From Egaibacter sp046050465 (GTDB lineage Bacteria > Pseudomonadota > Gammaproteobacteria > Burkholderiales > Burkholderiaceae_C), in NCBI GenBank assembly GCA_046050465.1, contig JBJOPS010000032.1, forward strand, positions 1 through 7,855: a stretch of 7,855 nt of DNA. The letters are read 5' to 3'. Shown here one piece after another: positions 1 to 5,779 of this stretch (positions within the stretch are counted from its first letter, which is position 1; every line of letters begins with the position of its first letter). The translations under genes and the position numbers were made by a program. Under the pieces are notes generated by a model. That model was not told the origin of the DNA, did not search any database, and saw only the letters and a list, made by a program, of their open reading frames with translations.

Positions 1-535
1 TGCGGTATTGCCGAACAGTCTCCGGGTCAAAGTCTGGTTGGCCAAAGTGCTCTACGATTTGCGAGTCGGCGGGCGTGTCGGACTGGTCGGCCAGCATGCG
101 GCGCACCTCGTCGTCCGAGCAGCGGTAGTCGCCCTCTTCCGCACGGCGGTAGGTGCCCGTCATGGGGTTGGGCCCCACAAACACCGGGCGCTGCAGCCGC
201 GAGGCACGCGGCACATTCACCACCACAAACTGGCGGCCCTCGTCTTCCACCGTGCGCACATCGTCATCGCGCAGCAGATTGGTACTGACCTTGTGCCGGT
301 CATTCAACTGGCCCCACAGCACGGTGCGCAGCTGCCCGGCATCGGGCACGCCCTCCCACACCAAGCCGGTGGCCTTTTCAGCCACGCCCAACACAATGGT
401 GCCGCCCTGGGAGTTGGCCATGGCGGAATAGGACTCCCAAAAACTGCCGGGCATGCCACCGCGCGCCGACTTGAATTCGGTGTCGATGCCTTCGGTGCTG
501 GATTGCAGGGCGGAGAAGAGGTCGAGTTGGCGCAT
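1..535 (-). CDS. AlbA_2 (Schlafen-like) domain protein, 3' end outside window
   Basis: Open from ATG at 535 to the window edge (178 residues, no stop). The N-terminus has the AlbA_2/Schlafen-like pattern: a 'DTEFKSARGG' stretch (residues 18-27), a 'WES' (33-35), then 'NSQGGTIVLGV' (41-51). It continues with 'RQFVVVNVPRA' (101-111) and a 'GTYRRAEEGD' segment (127-136) typical of the strand-rich part of this domain. In this family AlbA_2 is usually followed by an HATPase_c_4 ATPase module and a winged helix, but those would be off-window here. Bacterial AlbA_2 proteins are often annotated as transcriptional regulators or ATP-dependent helicase-like proteins; some are putative nucleases. The start is fixed by an in-frame TGA three codons upstream. 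No good Shine-Dalgarno sequence precedes it, unlike the duplicated copy of this 5' end at 2215-2349, which has a strong one. A GIY-YIG-like stub ends 14 bp upstream. Family is confident, function is not. Confidence 0.85.
   Translation of the reverse strand, partial: MRQLDLFSALQSSTEGIDTEFKSARGGMPGSFWESYSAMANSQGGTIVLGVAEKATGLVWEGVPDAGQLRTVLWGQLNDRHKVSTNLLRDDDVRTVEDEGRQFVVVNVPRASRLQRPVFVGPNPMTGTYRRAEEGDYRCSDDEVRRMLADQSDTPADSQIVEHFGQPDFDPETVRQYR
389..535 (-). repeat. Direct repeat R2, full-length copy (5' end of AlbA_2 gene)
   Basis: The first 49 codons of the AlbA_2 gene are repeated at 2236-2349. The two align over 114 columns with 8 mismatches counted by eye (about 93%). This copy carries 33 bp (11 codons) that the other lacks. 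The similarity stops abruptly after the codon for L49 here. Both copies are in the same orientation. Confidence 0.85.
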
Positions 536-549
536 GGCTATTCAAAAGA

Positions 550-681
550 TTAAACCGTTACCTGCGGCAGCAGCGCACGCGGGAACACCAGTGCCTTGCC
601 GATCCAGTTGGACTTGTCGACGATGCGCAGGCCGTCGGGGTCGCCGTCGGCGACGAAGATGCGGAGGGAGAAAGGAGTCAT
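550..681 (-). pseudogene. N-terminal stub resembling a GIY-YIG nuclease-family protein
   Basis: A 43-codon frame runs from ATG at 681 to TAA at 550-552. Its sequence includes 'FVADGDPDGLRIV' (9-21), 'SNWIGKALVFPRALLPQV' (24-41) and then 'TV-stop'. From memory this strongly resembles the N-terminus of GIY-YIG nuclease-family proteins that occur near restriction loci, where the GIY-YIG core follows soon after the 'FPRALLPQ' segment. Here that core is absent: the match breaks off and a stop follows two codons later, only 14 bp before the AlbA_2 gene start. The short length and abrupt end suggest a truncated gene left by recombination, not a functional small protein. There is no convincing Shine-Dalgarno sequence before the ATG. 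If translated, it could still act as a leader for the downstream gene. Family assignment is by recall and was not searched. Confidence 0.6.
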
Positions 682-721
682 CTGGTATGGGGCGATGAAA
701 TCGGATTGAAATTAAGCACTT

Positions 722-744
722 AAGTTATTGATTTACAATAACTT
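722..744. repeat. Perfect 9-bp inverted repeat, 5-nt loop
   Basis: AAGTTATTG, loop ATTTA, CAATAACTT. All nine pairs match. The stem is A+T-rich and is not followed by a T-run on either strand, so it is not a standard intrinsic terminator. It could be an operator palindrome or a recombination remnant. Confidence 0.6.
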
Positions 745-768
745 TATGATCATTCAGGAACCAAATCC

Positions 769-796
769 GGTTTGCGTTTAAGGACTTTCGCAAACC
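769..796 (-). terminator. Possible stem-loop just after the AlbA_2-ATPase stop codon
   Basis: GGTTTGCG and CGCAAACC form a perfect 8-bp stem with a 12-nt loop, beginning 4 nt after the TAA of the gene at 800-2218. In the minus-strand RNA the stem is followed by GGAUUUGGUUCC, which is not a proper U-tract, so termination would be weak at best. It may instead stabilise the 3' end of the message or be a protein-binding palindrome. Confidence 0.3.
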
Positions 797-799
797 CAA

Positions 800-2218
800 T
801 TAAGACCAGAACGGCAAATACCGCGCATAGCGGGTCGACGTCGTTTCCGATTCATCGGCTTTGATCAGCCCCGCCTCTTTTGCCGCGCCAATTACCTGAG
901 ACGTAACCACCGTTTTGTCCTCCCCCAGCCCAAACCGCAACCGCAGAGACTGATTGGACATGCGCTGATTGGTCACGTACATCAGGCAGCAATGCTGGTA
1001 GCAAGCACGAACCCGGTCGCCTTTGCTCATGTCGGCAAAATCCTGATGCGCAAACAGCAGGGCCGTGGTGCGCATCTCGCCCACCCGGAAGTCGGGCGCC
1101 GGGAGCTGAAACATCTCGGCGGCATGAATCACCTTGTCCACCCCGCTACCCTTTTCCTCGCAAATACCCAGTCTGCGCATAAGATCGGCCAGCCGCTCGT
1201 TGCGCGAGCGATATTCGTCAATAAAGCGCTCTACCTTGATGGGAGGCGTTCCGGGGTTGGAAATCTCCACACGATCTGAGTACAGCTCAATCATCACCGA
1301 TGCACCGGACGCCAAAAAGTCTTGATGCACCAAGGCATTGGCAATCAATTCACGCAATGCCTGCTTGGGGAACATCTTTACTTCTTCGCGCACCGCCTGC
1401 TCAACAAACCGGTTTTGCGGTGCCGCTGAGTGGACAAAGTCCACCAAACTGCCAAACCCGACCGCGTAGCCACGCACCCCAGGCTTGTCGTCTTTGGTAT
1501 TGAGCTTGTTGGTGCCCTCATAGATGATCACCCGCGCCGCCTTGCGCGCCAGTGCGGGCGAAAACACATCCAGCCGCTTGGCCAACAAAATGGCCGCTAT
1601 GTTGGTAATAGCCCAACCAGACTCACTGGGAACAATCAGCGCCTCCGCCTGCAAGCGCGCCAACACTGCATTACGCGTGGTGGGATAGGGCAACTTCAGC
1701 AATTCAAAGTAAGTTTGCGTGTCCAGCAGCGCTATAACGTCATCCGCGCTGGCGTCAGCCTTGGCAGGCTGCACAAACCAGTCGGGCTGACCTTCGGCAA
1801 AAATACGCCGCAAATAGTCTGGCGTCATAGGGACCAAGTCTTCGCCAGCGCGCATCAGGTACGCGCCTTCAAAATCCAACGGCTGCCCCACGGGGCGCGA
1901 TGGCACCTCAAAAATCAAGACCCGTCCATCGGGGTGCATCAGCTCTGTCGCGTCCACCCGCATGCGCAATTTTTCAACGATGTAGGCCTTGATCTTGTTG
2001 AGGTCGGTCAGCGCTGCAAATGCTTGGCTGCCCACCACACGGCGTGGTGGCTTGTCAGATACACCCAATACGATATGCCCACCGCCTTCATTGGCCAAGG
2101 CCACGCAATAGCGCAACAGCTTGGTGGTGTCGTACTGCTGCTTGGCCTCTTTGAATTCGAGGTGTTCATGCTCGGCAGGAGCGGCCAACCAGCGGGAGAG
2201 CGTTGTGAGCTCAATCAT
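800..2218 (-). CDS. AlbA_2 domain plus HATPase_c_4-type ATP-binding protein
   Basis: Complete 472-aa protein. Residues about 15-140 form an AlbA_2/Schlafen-like domain: 'EHLEFKEAK' (18-26), 'ALANEGGGHIVLGV' (40-53), 'GAYLMRAGEDLVPM' (118-131). Residues about 205-390 form a GHKL-type ATPase module of the RecG-like/HATPase_c_4 kind: 'RELIANALVHQDF' (289-301, N-box Asn294), 'SDRVEISNPG' (314-323) and 'EKGSGVDKV' (355-363). The C-terminus, about 400-472, is probably a winged helix. Such proteins are usually annotated as putative transcriptional regulators or ATP-dependent DNA-binding proteins and are frequent in defence islands. The ATG overlaps the stop of a short upstream relic frame as ATGA and has no Shine-Dalgarno sequence of its own. 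Translation therefore probably depends on coupling to that relic (2215-2349). The domain family is the same as the relic's, but the sequence is clearly a different lineage ('LEFKEAKQQ' against 'TEFKSARGG'). Confidence 0.88.
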   Translation of the reverse strand: MIELTTLSRWLAAPAEHEHLEFKEAKQQYDTTKLLRYCVALANEGGGHIVLGVSDKPPRRVVGSQAFAALTDLNKIKAYIVEKLRMRVDATELMHPDGRVLIFEVPSRPVGQPLDFEGAYLMRAGEDLVPMTPDYLRRIFAEGQPDWFVQPAKADASADDVIALLDTQTYFELLKLPYPTTRNAVLARLQAEALIVPSESGWAITNIAAILLAKRLDVFSPALARKAARVIIYEGTNKLNTKDDKPGVRGYAVGFGSLVDFVHSAAPQNRFVEQAVREEVKMFPKQALRELIANALVHQDFLASGASVMIELYSDRVEISNPGTPPIKVERFIDEYRSRNERLADLMRRLGICEEKGSGVDKVIHAAEMFQLPAPDFRVGEMRTTALLFAHQDFADMSKGDRVRACYQHCCLMYVTNQRMSNQSLRLRFGLGEDKTVVTSQVIGAAKEAGLIKADESETTSTRYARYLPFWS

Positions 2219-2349
2219 GGCAGGAATGGGAAATTCAACACAATGGTGCCGCCCTGGGTGTTGGCCAAACCACCGCGCGCCGACTTGAATTCGGTGTCGA
2301 TGCCCTCGGTGCTGGACTGCAGGGCGGAGAAAAGGTCGAGTTGGTTCAT
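2215..2349 (-). pseudogene. 5' relic of an AlbA_2 gene, coupled to the next gene
   Basis: A 44-codon frame runs from ATG at 2349 to a TGA that shares bases with the next ATG (ATGA). Its first 38 residues copy the start of the AlbA_2 gene at 1-535: 'LDLFSALQSSTEGIDTEFK' is shared. An 11-codon in-frame deletion removes the segment that contains the conserved 'WES'. Similarity ends after 'GGTIVL', followed by 'NFPFLP' and the stop. It cannot encode a working domain. It has a good Shine-Dalgarno sequence (GGAG, 5 nt before the ATG), so it is probably translated and may act as a leader that delivers ribosomes to the AlbA_2-ATPase gene. Most likely an older AlbA_2 gene began here and its body was replaced by the present downstream gene. 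Confidence 0.8.
2236..2349 (-). repeat. Direct repeat R2, deleted copy
   Basis: Second copy of the repeat at 389-535, same orientation, about 93% identical over 114 aligned bases, lacking 33 bp. The differences are mainly synonymous, apart from R2N, the residue at the deletion junction and one Ser/Thr change. This suggests the two copies diverged under coding constraint before or after duplication. Confidence 0.85.
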
Positions 2350-2354
2350 GTTTA

Positions 2355-2358
2355 CTCC
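2355..2358 (-). promoter_or_regulatory. Shine-Dalgarno sequence of the AlbA_2 relic
   Basis: GGAG on the minus strand, 5 nt before ATG at 2349 (GGAGTAAACATG). It is the only clear ribosome-binding site for the relic and AlbA_2-ATPase pair. The homologous full gene at 535 lacks it, so this spot may be the original 5' context of that gene family in the locus. Confidence 0.65.
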
Positions 2359-2389
2359 GGGGTGATTCGGAACAACCGAGCAGTTCAAC

Positions 2390-4228
2390 TTACTTCTTCA
2401 CATCGAACTGAAGCACTTCTTCAAAGACTCTGTTCCTAGCCTTCGCATCCTTGATAAGCGCAGAAGCTGGCAACACATATAGATGCAGAGGAATCTCACT
2501 CTTTGAACCAATCAAGAAATCGTTATAGACAACCCGCTCAGTCAACGAAAAAACATCTTTGAAACCAGTTTGCTTCATATCCCTGTAAAACTCATCGCCA
2601 ATTTCCACGATAGAAAAAGCGAAAACCTCTCTTACCGTTGAAATTCGTTCAGAAAGCTCACTGGCGTACAGCCTGCATTGGATAAGCGCCTTGTTGTTAT
2701 CAAAAATATCAGCGCCAGGCTTCTTGAATTCGACGATGACTAATTTATTGGGATGATTTTCACTATCTCTGGAGAAAAAAGCAGCGACATCGGGTCTGCG
2801 CTGCTGCTTTGACTCAACAGACTTTCCAACTTCCTGAACGATAGTCGTCAGTGCTTCATCGCTGTAAATACTGGAGTAAGACAAAAACTTGTCATCAACC
2901 AACCAAATATTGTTTTCCCGAATATCACTCCCATCGCTTTTCTTTGGAAGTATTGCATTGTGAATAGCATCCTCAGCGCTACTCGGCGGCATATTCGCCA
3001 GTGAATCAATCACCAAAGCGCGATGAACAATGAATCTCGCCAAGTCCTCGCTCGCTAGGTGAGATACATCATCCCAAGAAACGGGCTTGCCGGTCTCCAA
3101 GGCTTCCACCAATTGGTCTTCTCTTTTTGCTTGCTGTGCTCTATAGGTTTTGACGACCTCTTCCGCATCCAGCAAGGCAGCATTGCCGCCCAAAGAATCC
3201 ACCTTGATGAATGGATAGTACTTCTTGAGTTTTTTTACATTGTCAGTTTTGAATTGCTCAATGTCACCTTCAGCGGACTCTTCAATCATCGCCATGCACT
3301 CTGCGTGAATCCGAGGCATTAGTTTTTCTCGGCTTATTGGCGACACCATGTCAACATCGTCATCAGTCCTAGGGAGTTCCAATTTCTGCCGCTCCATGTT
3401 CGAACGATGATTAAAGTACTCAGAGGTGACAAATATCAAATGGCGACAAATGTCAAACCGCCTGCTGATTACATACTCTTCAATGCATAGTTCATCAGCA
3501 CAAAGCATCGCGACGATGCCTTTTTTCGGTGCCTCATCCCTAAATCCATAACACTTGAATTCAACACCATCTACATCAAACCCTCTGTCTAATTCTGACT
3601 TGATGCCGTCGCCAGAAAACACATAGCACTCATCGAACGGCTGTCTAGAATTGTGGGTAAAGGTCAGCTTGATTGAGTGCCCGGACTGGTGCTTCATGAA
3701 TAGCAGCAGTCTCAGATCATCACAAATCGAATTCACCAACTTGGCAACTTGGGTATTGATGTTCTCTTTCAGTTCTCGGAGAGTGATGCAGGTTGAGGGC
3801 GACCCAGATCCGACCCTTTTTTTTACATCTTCCGGCTTGAAGTCCGGTGTGTAGGCGAATTCGACAAGTTCATCGGCCAACTGACTTCTGATCTCAACGG
3901 TGTTGGCGTATTTCAAAAATGCCAACCGCCCAACTCCTTTGCCACCAATACTGTCTTTGTGACTGGTACAGATTTCGTCAAAAAAATTAAGGTTTGCGGC
4001 AGTAAAACCTTCACCGTCGTCCGTGATGGTAATCTGTTCAAGAACTCTTCTTTCGTCAGCAGTAACACCCGAAATTTCCTGCTGCCTTTCTGAGAAGTGA
4101 AGATCCACAGCTATTGATTTCCCTCCTGCATGAATGGAATTCGTGAGAGCCTCCCGAATCACATCACGTGCAGACACACCACCCTTGTAGTGCTCAGCAA
4201 TAAATTTCCTCAGATTGATCTTTGCCAT
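2390..4228 (-). CDS. GHKL (MORC/Hsp90-like) ATPase fused to PD-(D/E)XK-like nuclease
   Basis: Complete 612-aa protein. The N-terminal GHKL ATPase shows all three motifs: N-box 'REALTNSIHAG' (25-35, Asn30), 'ITDDGEGF' (68-75, Asp70/71, Gly72/74) and the glycine-rich lid 'SIGGKGVGRLAF' (93-104). A middle region with charged helices (about 300-400) follows, then 'ENNIWLVDDKFLSY' (438-451). The C-terminus contains 'RRPDVAAFF' (477-485) and 'KLVIVEFKKPG' (495-505), giving Asp480...Glu500-X-Lys502, the spacing and context of a PD-(D/E)XK nuclease core. Bacterial MutL/MORC-like GHKL ATPases with nuclease domains are known from restriction loci. The likely role is an ATP-gated nuclease acting on invading DNA, which is inference. 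The gene is clearly more A+T-rich than its neighbours and sits behind a 106-bp gap, both consistent with separate acquisition. AGGG lies about 7 nt before the ATG as a modest ribosome site. Confidence 0.88.
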   Translation of the reverse strand: MAKINLRKFIAEHYKGGVSARDVIREALTNSIHAGGKSIAVDLHFSERQQEISGVTADERRVLEQITITDDGEGFTAANLNFFDEICTSHKDSIGGKGVGRLAFLKYANTVEIRSQLADELVEFAYTPDFKPEDVKKRVGSGSPSTCITLRELKENINTQVAKLVNSICDDLRLLLFMKHQSGHSIKLTFTHNSRQPFDECYVFSGDGIKSELDRGFDVDGVEFKCYGFRDEAPKKGIVAMLCADELCIEEYVISRRFDICRHLIFVTSEYFNHRSNMERQKLELPRTDDDVDMVSPISREKLMPRIHAECMAMIEESAEGDIEQFKTDNVKKLKKYYPFIKVDSLGGNAALLDAEEVVKTYRAQQAKREDQLVEALETGKPVSWDDVSHLASEDLARFIVHRALVIDSLANMPPSSAEDAIHNAILPKKSDGSDIRENNIWLVDDKFLSYSSIYSDEALTTIVQEVGKSVESKQQRRPDVAAFFSRDSENHPNKLVIVEFKKPGADIFDNNKALIQCRLYASELSERISTVREVFAFSIVEIGDEFYRDMKQTGFKDVFSLTERVVYNDFLIGSKSEIPLHLYVLPASALIKDAKARNRVFEEVLQFDVKK

Positions 4229-4334
4229 TTCTAAGCCCTAACAAAACTGCAATTTTTCTGAACCTGAAAGAGGTCAAACCAAAAGACTGTCTCTCGTGAA
4301 CGCTGCGCATTCAATGACTTACCCCTTCGACCGT
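4229..4334 (-). other. Intergenic gap between hsdS and the GHKL-nuclease gene
   Basis: This is the only sizeable break in the upstream half of the operon and it is A+T-rich. A TTGACC (minus strand, 4272-4277) matches five of six -35 positions, but no acceptable -10 lies 16-18 nt downstream. The downstream gene may have its own promoter here, but this is weakly supported. No terminator with a U-tract is seen after hsdS. Confidence 0.35.
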
Positions 4335-5669
4335 TCATTTTTGTTCCCCTAAAAACGCCTTTGCCAAAGTCGCCTGCCGCAGCGCTTGCGCACGCTGAAG
4401 GTTGGTATCAACCTCGGCTTCGACTTCGCGGATGATGGACAGGTGGCGGTCGACTTCGGCGACGATTCGGGCTTGTTCTGCCTGCGGTGGCAAGGGCATA
4501 CGAATCTGACGGATTCGCTCTTGCCCAATGTTTCGCATGGACTCTTGATTGCCGGTCGCCAGGCGTTCGATCTCGTCTCGGCCAAACTTACAGCGCAGGC
4601 TAATCAGCAACCAAGCAGGCAACACCTGAGGGCAAATGTCAAAACGCAAAGTCTTGTCGCTGAGCATAAGCTGCTTCGTCGTCTTACCCACAATCACGCA
4701 AGCGCCAACCAATTCAATCGTGTTGGCTCTGGAGAACAGAAAGTCGCCATCGTGAACGAGGTACTTTTCTTCAACGCGGCTTTCGTCTTTGCATGTCTTA
4801 CTCTCTGACTCGTCGTAAGAGCCCCAGGTCAAGGAACTGACCTTTAGGACACCAATCTCGCCTTCAAGCGGGGGGCGCTCCTCACATTTGAAGCTTGCAC
4901 CAGCGTCAATGCCCTTGAGCGCAGCGTCACAAGTCGCCCAAACCCAGCCGTCTGGACAATCAGACAAACCATCGTGTTCGGCCTGATTCACAGCGAGGCG
5001 TTTACCTTTCGCCGTCACATTCCGCTCCTCAAGAATCCGCTGCAAAAGCTGCTCGCCGGTCTCGTAGGTGCGGCCTTCGCGGCGGGCCAGGGCGGCTTCG
5101 GTTTCTACGAGGCGGCCTTCGACGGCGGCTTTGAGGACGGAGGCTTTGTAACGTTTGAGGTTGGCTTTGACGCGCTGGAGGTTGGCGACGGCTTCGTCGA
5201 GGCGGGAGAACTGTTTTTCGATCTCGGCGACGATTTCTCGCTGGCGTTCCAACGAAGGCACCGGAATCTGGTACGGCGCGATTTGATCGAAATCGACCCG
5301 AGGACGATCACCCGCATTGAGATGCGTTGCAAACCGCACGAATGTGCCGGAGTTCAAAAAGTACTGAAGGTAGCGACCATCAATGCGATCGTTCTCGGGA
5401 AAGACAATGAATTCCGCCGAGCACAAGCCTTCGAAAGTTGGGCGGAAGACTTTGTTCAGGTATGGGCGTAAACGACCGTAGAGAACATCGCCGGGTTTGA
5501 AGTGAACGGCCGAGCTTTTCATGGTCGAAGCAGGTACCGTTCCCAGCAACTTCATCGTGTGCGCCTCAACGTGCTCCATTCCAATGAACGGAGCGTCGGG
5601 CATGGACTCCGGCTTTACACGCGGGCGATTCGGGCGAACGACTTCGCCCAGAGAAAACATTCCACTCAC
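4335..5669 (-). CDS. hsdS: Type I restriction-modification specificity subunit HsdS
   Basis: 444 aa from GTG at 5669, a normal length. Two target-recognition domains alternate with two coiled spacers. TRD1 covers about 1-140 ('SAVHFKPGDVLYGRLRPYL', 53-71, and 'IPVPSLERQREIVAEIE', 135-151). Conserved helix 1 is about 140-190 ('LKRYKASVLKAAVEGRL', 171-187). TRD2 is about 240-395 ('FLFSRAN', 310-316; 'MPLPPQAEQARIVAEVD', 391-407). Helix 2 is 398-440 ('RQATLAKAFLG', 431-441). HsdS binds two HsdM subunits and sets the bipartite DNA target of the methylase/restriction complex. The frame is open up to 5834, but that extension only reads through a small coupled gene and the end of the preceding one. 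The GTG overlaps the small frame's TGA as GTGA and has GGGAG 8 nt upstream, so 5669 is preferred; ATG at 5660 is an alternative. HsdM and HsdR must be encoded outside the window. Confidence 0.93.
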   Translation of the reverse strand: MSGMFSLGEVVRPNRPRVKPESMPDAPFIGMEHVEAHTMKLLGTVPASTMKSSAVHFKPGDVLYGRLRPYLNKVFRPTFEGLCSAEFIVFPENDRIDGRYLQYFLNSGTFVRFATHLNAGDRPRVDFDQIAPYQIPVPSLERQREIVAEIEKQFSRLDEAVANLQRVKANLKRYKASVLKAAVEGRLVETEAALARREGRTYETGEQLLQRILEERNVTAKGKRLAVNQAEHDGLSDCPDGWVWATCDAALKGIDAGASFKCEERPPLEGEIGVLKVSSLTWGSYDESESKTCKDESRVEEKYLVHDGDFLFSRANTIELVGACVIVGKTTKQLMLSDKTLRFDICPQVLPAWLLISLRCKFGRDEIERLATGNQESMRNIGQERIRQIRMPLPPQAEQARIVAEVDRHLSIIREVEAEVDTNLQRAQALRQATLAKAFLGEQK

Positions 5670-5761
5670 GCCGCCAACTCCCGATTCAATTCCTCCATCA
5701 CCTTGGGTAGTTCCGCGCCAAAGAGCTGGTGCACCTTGCCCAGGCCGCCTTGTGCGCTGGT
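5663..5761 (-). repeat. Direct repeat R1, copy before hsdS
   Basis: 99 bp repeated at 7305-7403 in the same orientation, with 6 mismatches counted by eye (about 94%). It spans most of the small coupled frame, its stop, a GGGAG ribosome site (5678-5682) and the GTG-AGT start of hsdS. The two copies bracket exactly the DUF4062-ATPase gene. Confidence 0.9.
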
Positions 5762-5779
5762 CTGTTTTTGTCGTTTCAT
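5666..5779 (-). CDS. Small coupled ORF resembling an HsdM C-terminus (copy 2)
   Basis: 37 residues, starting with a basic 'MKRQKQTS' and continuing 'AQGGLGKVHQLF' (9-20) and 'AELPKVMEELNRELAA' (22-37). The 'LFGxELPKxxEELNxxLAA' ending resembles, from memory, the extreme C-terminus of type I N6-adenine methyltransferase (HsdM) subunits, which normally precede hsdS. It is tightly coupled on both sides: its ATG overlaps the stop of the DUF4062-ATPase gene as ATGA, and its TGA overlaps the GTG of hsdS as GTGA. It may be a duplicated hsdM tail that now works as a translational bridge, or a genuine small protein gene. Mismatches to the other copy are partly synonymous, and the frame is intact in both. 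Confidence 0.6.
   Translation of the reverse strand: MKRQKQTSAQGGLGKVHQLFGAELPKVMEELNRELAA

Larger units (their letters stand above)
682..799. other. A+T-rich intergenic gap with two inverted repeats
   Basis: This gap lies between the stop of the complete AlbA_2-ATPase gene and the GIY-YIG-like stub. It is visibly richer in A+T than its flanks and contains two perfect inverted repeats, listed separately. On the minus strand a weak promoter-like pair can be drawn (TTGTAA, 17 nt, TTAATT), but it matches the -10 consensus at only three of six positions. A promoter for the downstream AlbA_2 gene could sit here, but the sequence does not prove it. Confidence 0.4.

Noticed and set aside
8..553. 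Plus-strand open frame opposite the partial AlbA_2 gene
   Set aside because: The minus strand encodes a recognisable AlbA_2 domain over the same bases; the plus product has no recognisable family.
1430..2365. Long plus-strand open frame (311 codons) opposite the AlbA_2-ATPase gene
   Set aside because: It is antisense to a gene with clear domains, shows no recognisable family, and is explained by G+C-rich codon use on the other strand.
4272..4277. Promoter for the GHKL-nuclease gene based on TTGACC
   Set aside because: No acceptable -10 element at 16-18 nt; left as a note in the intergenic entry.
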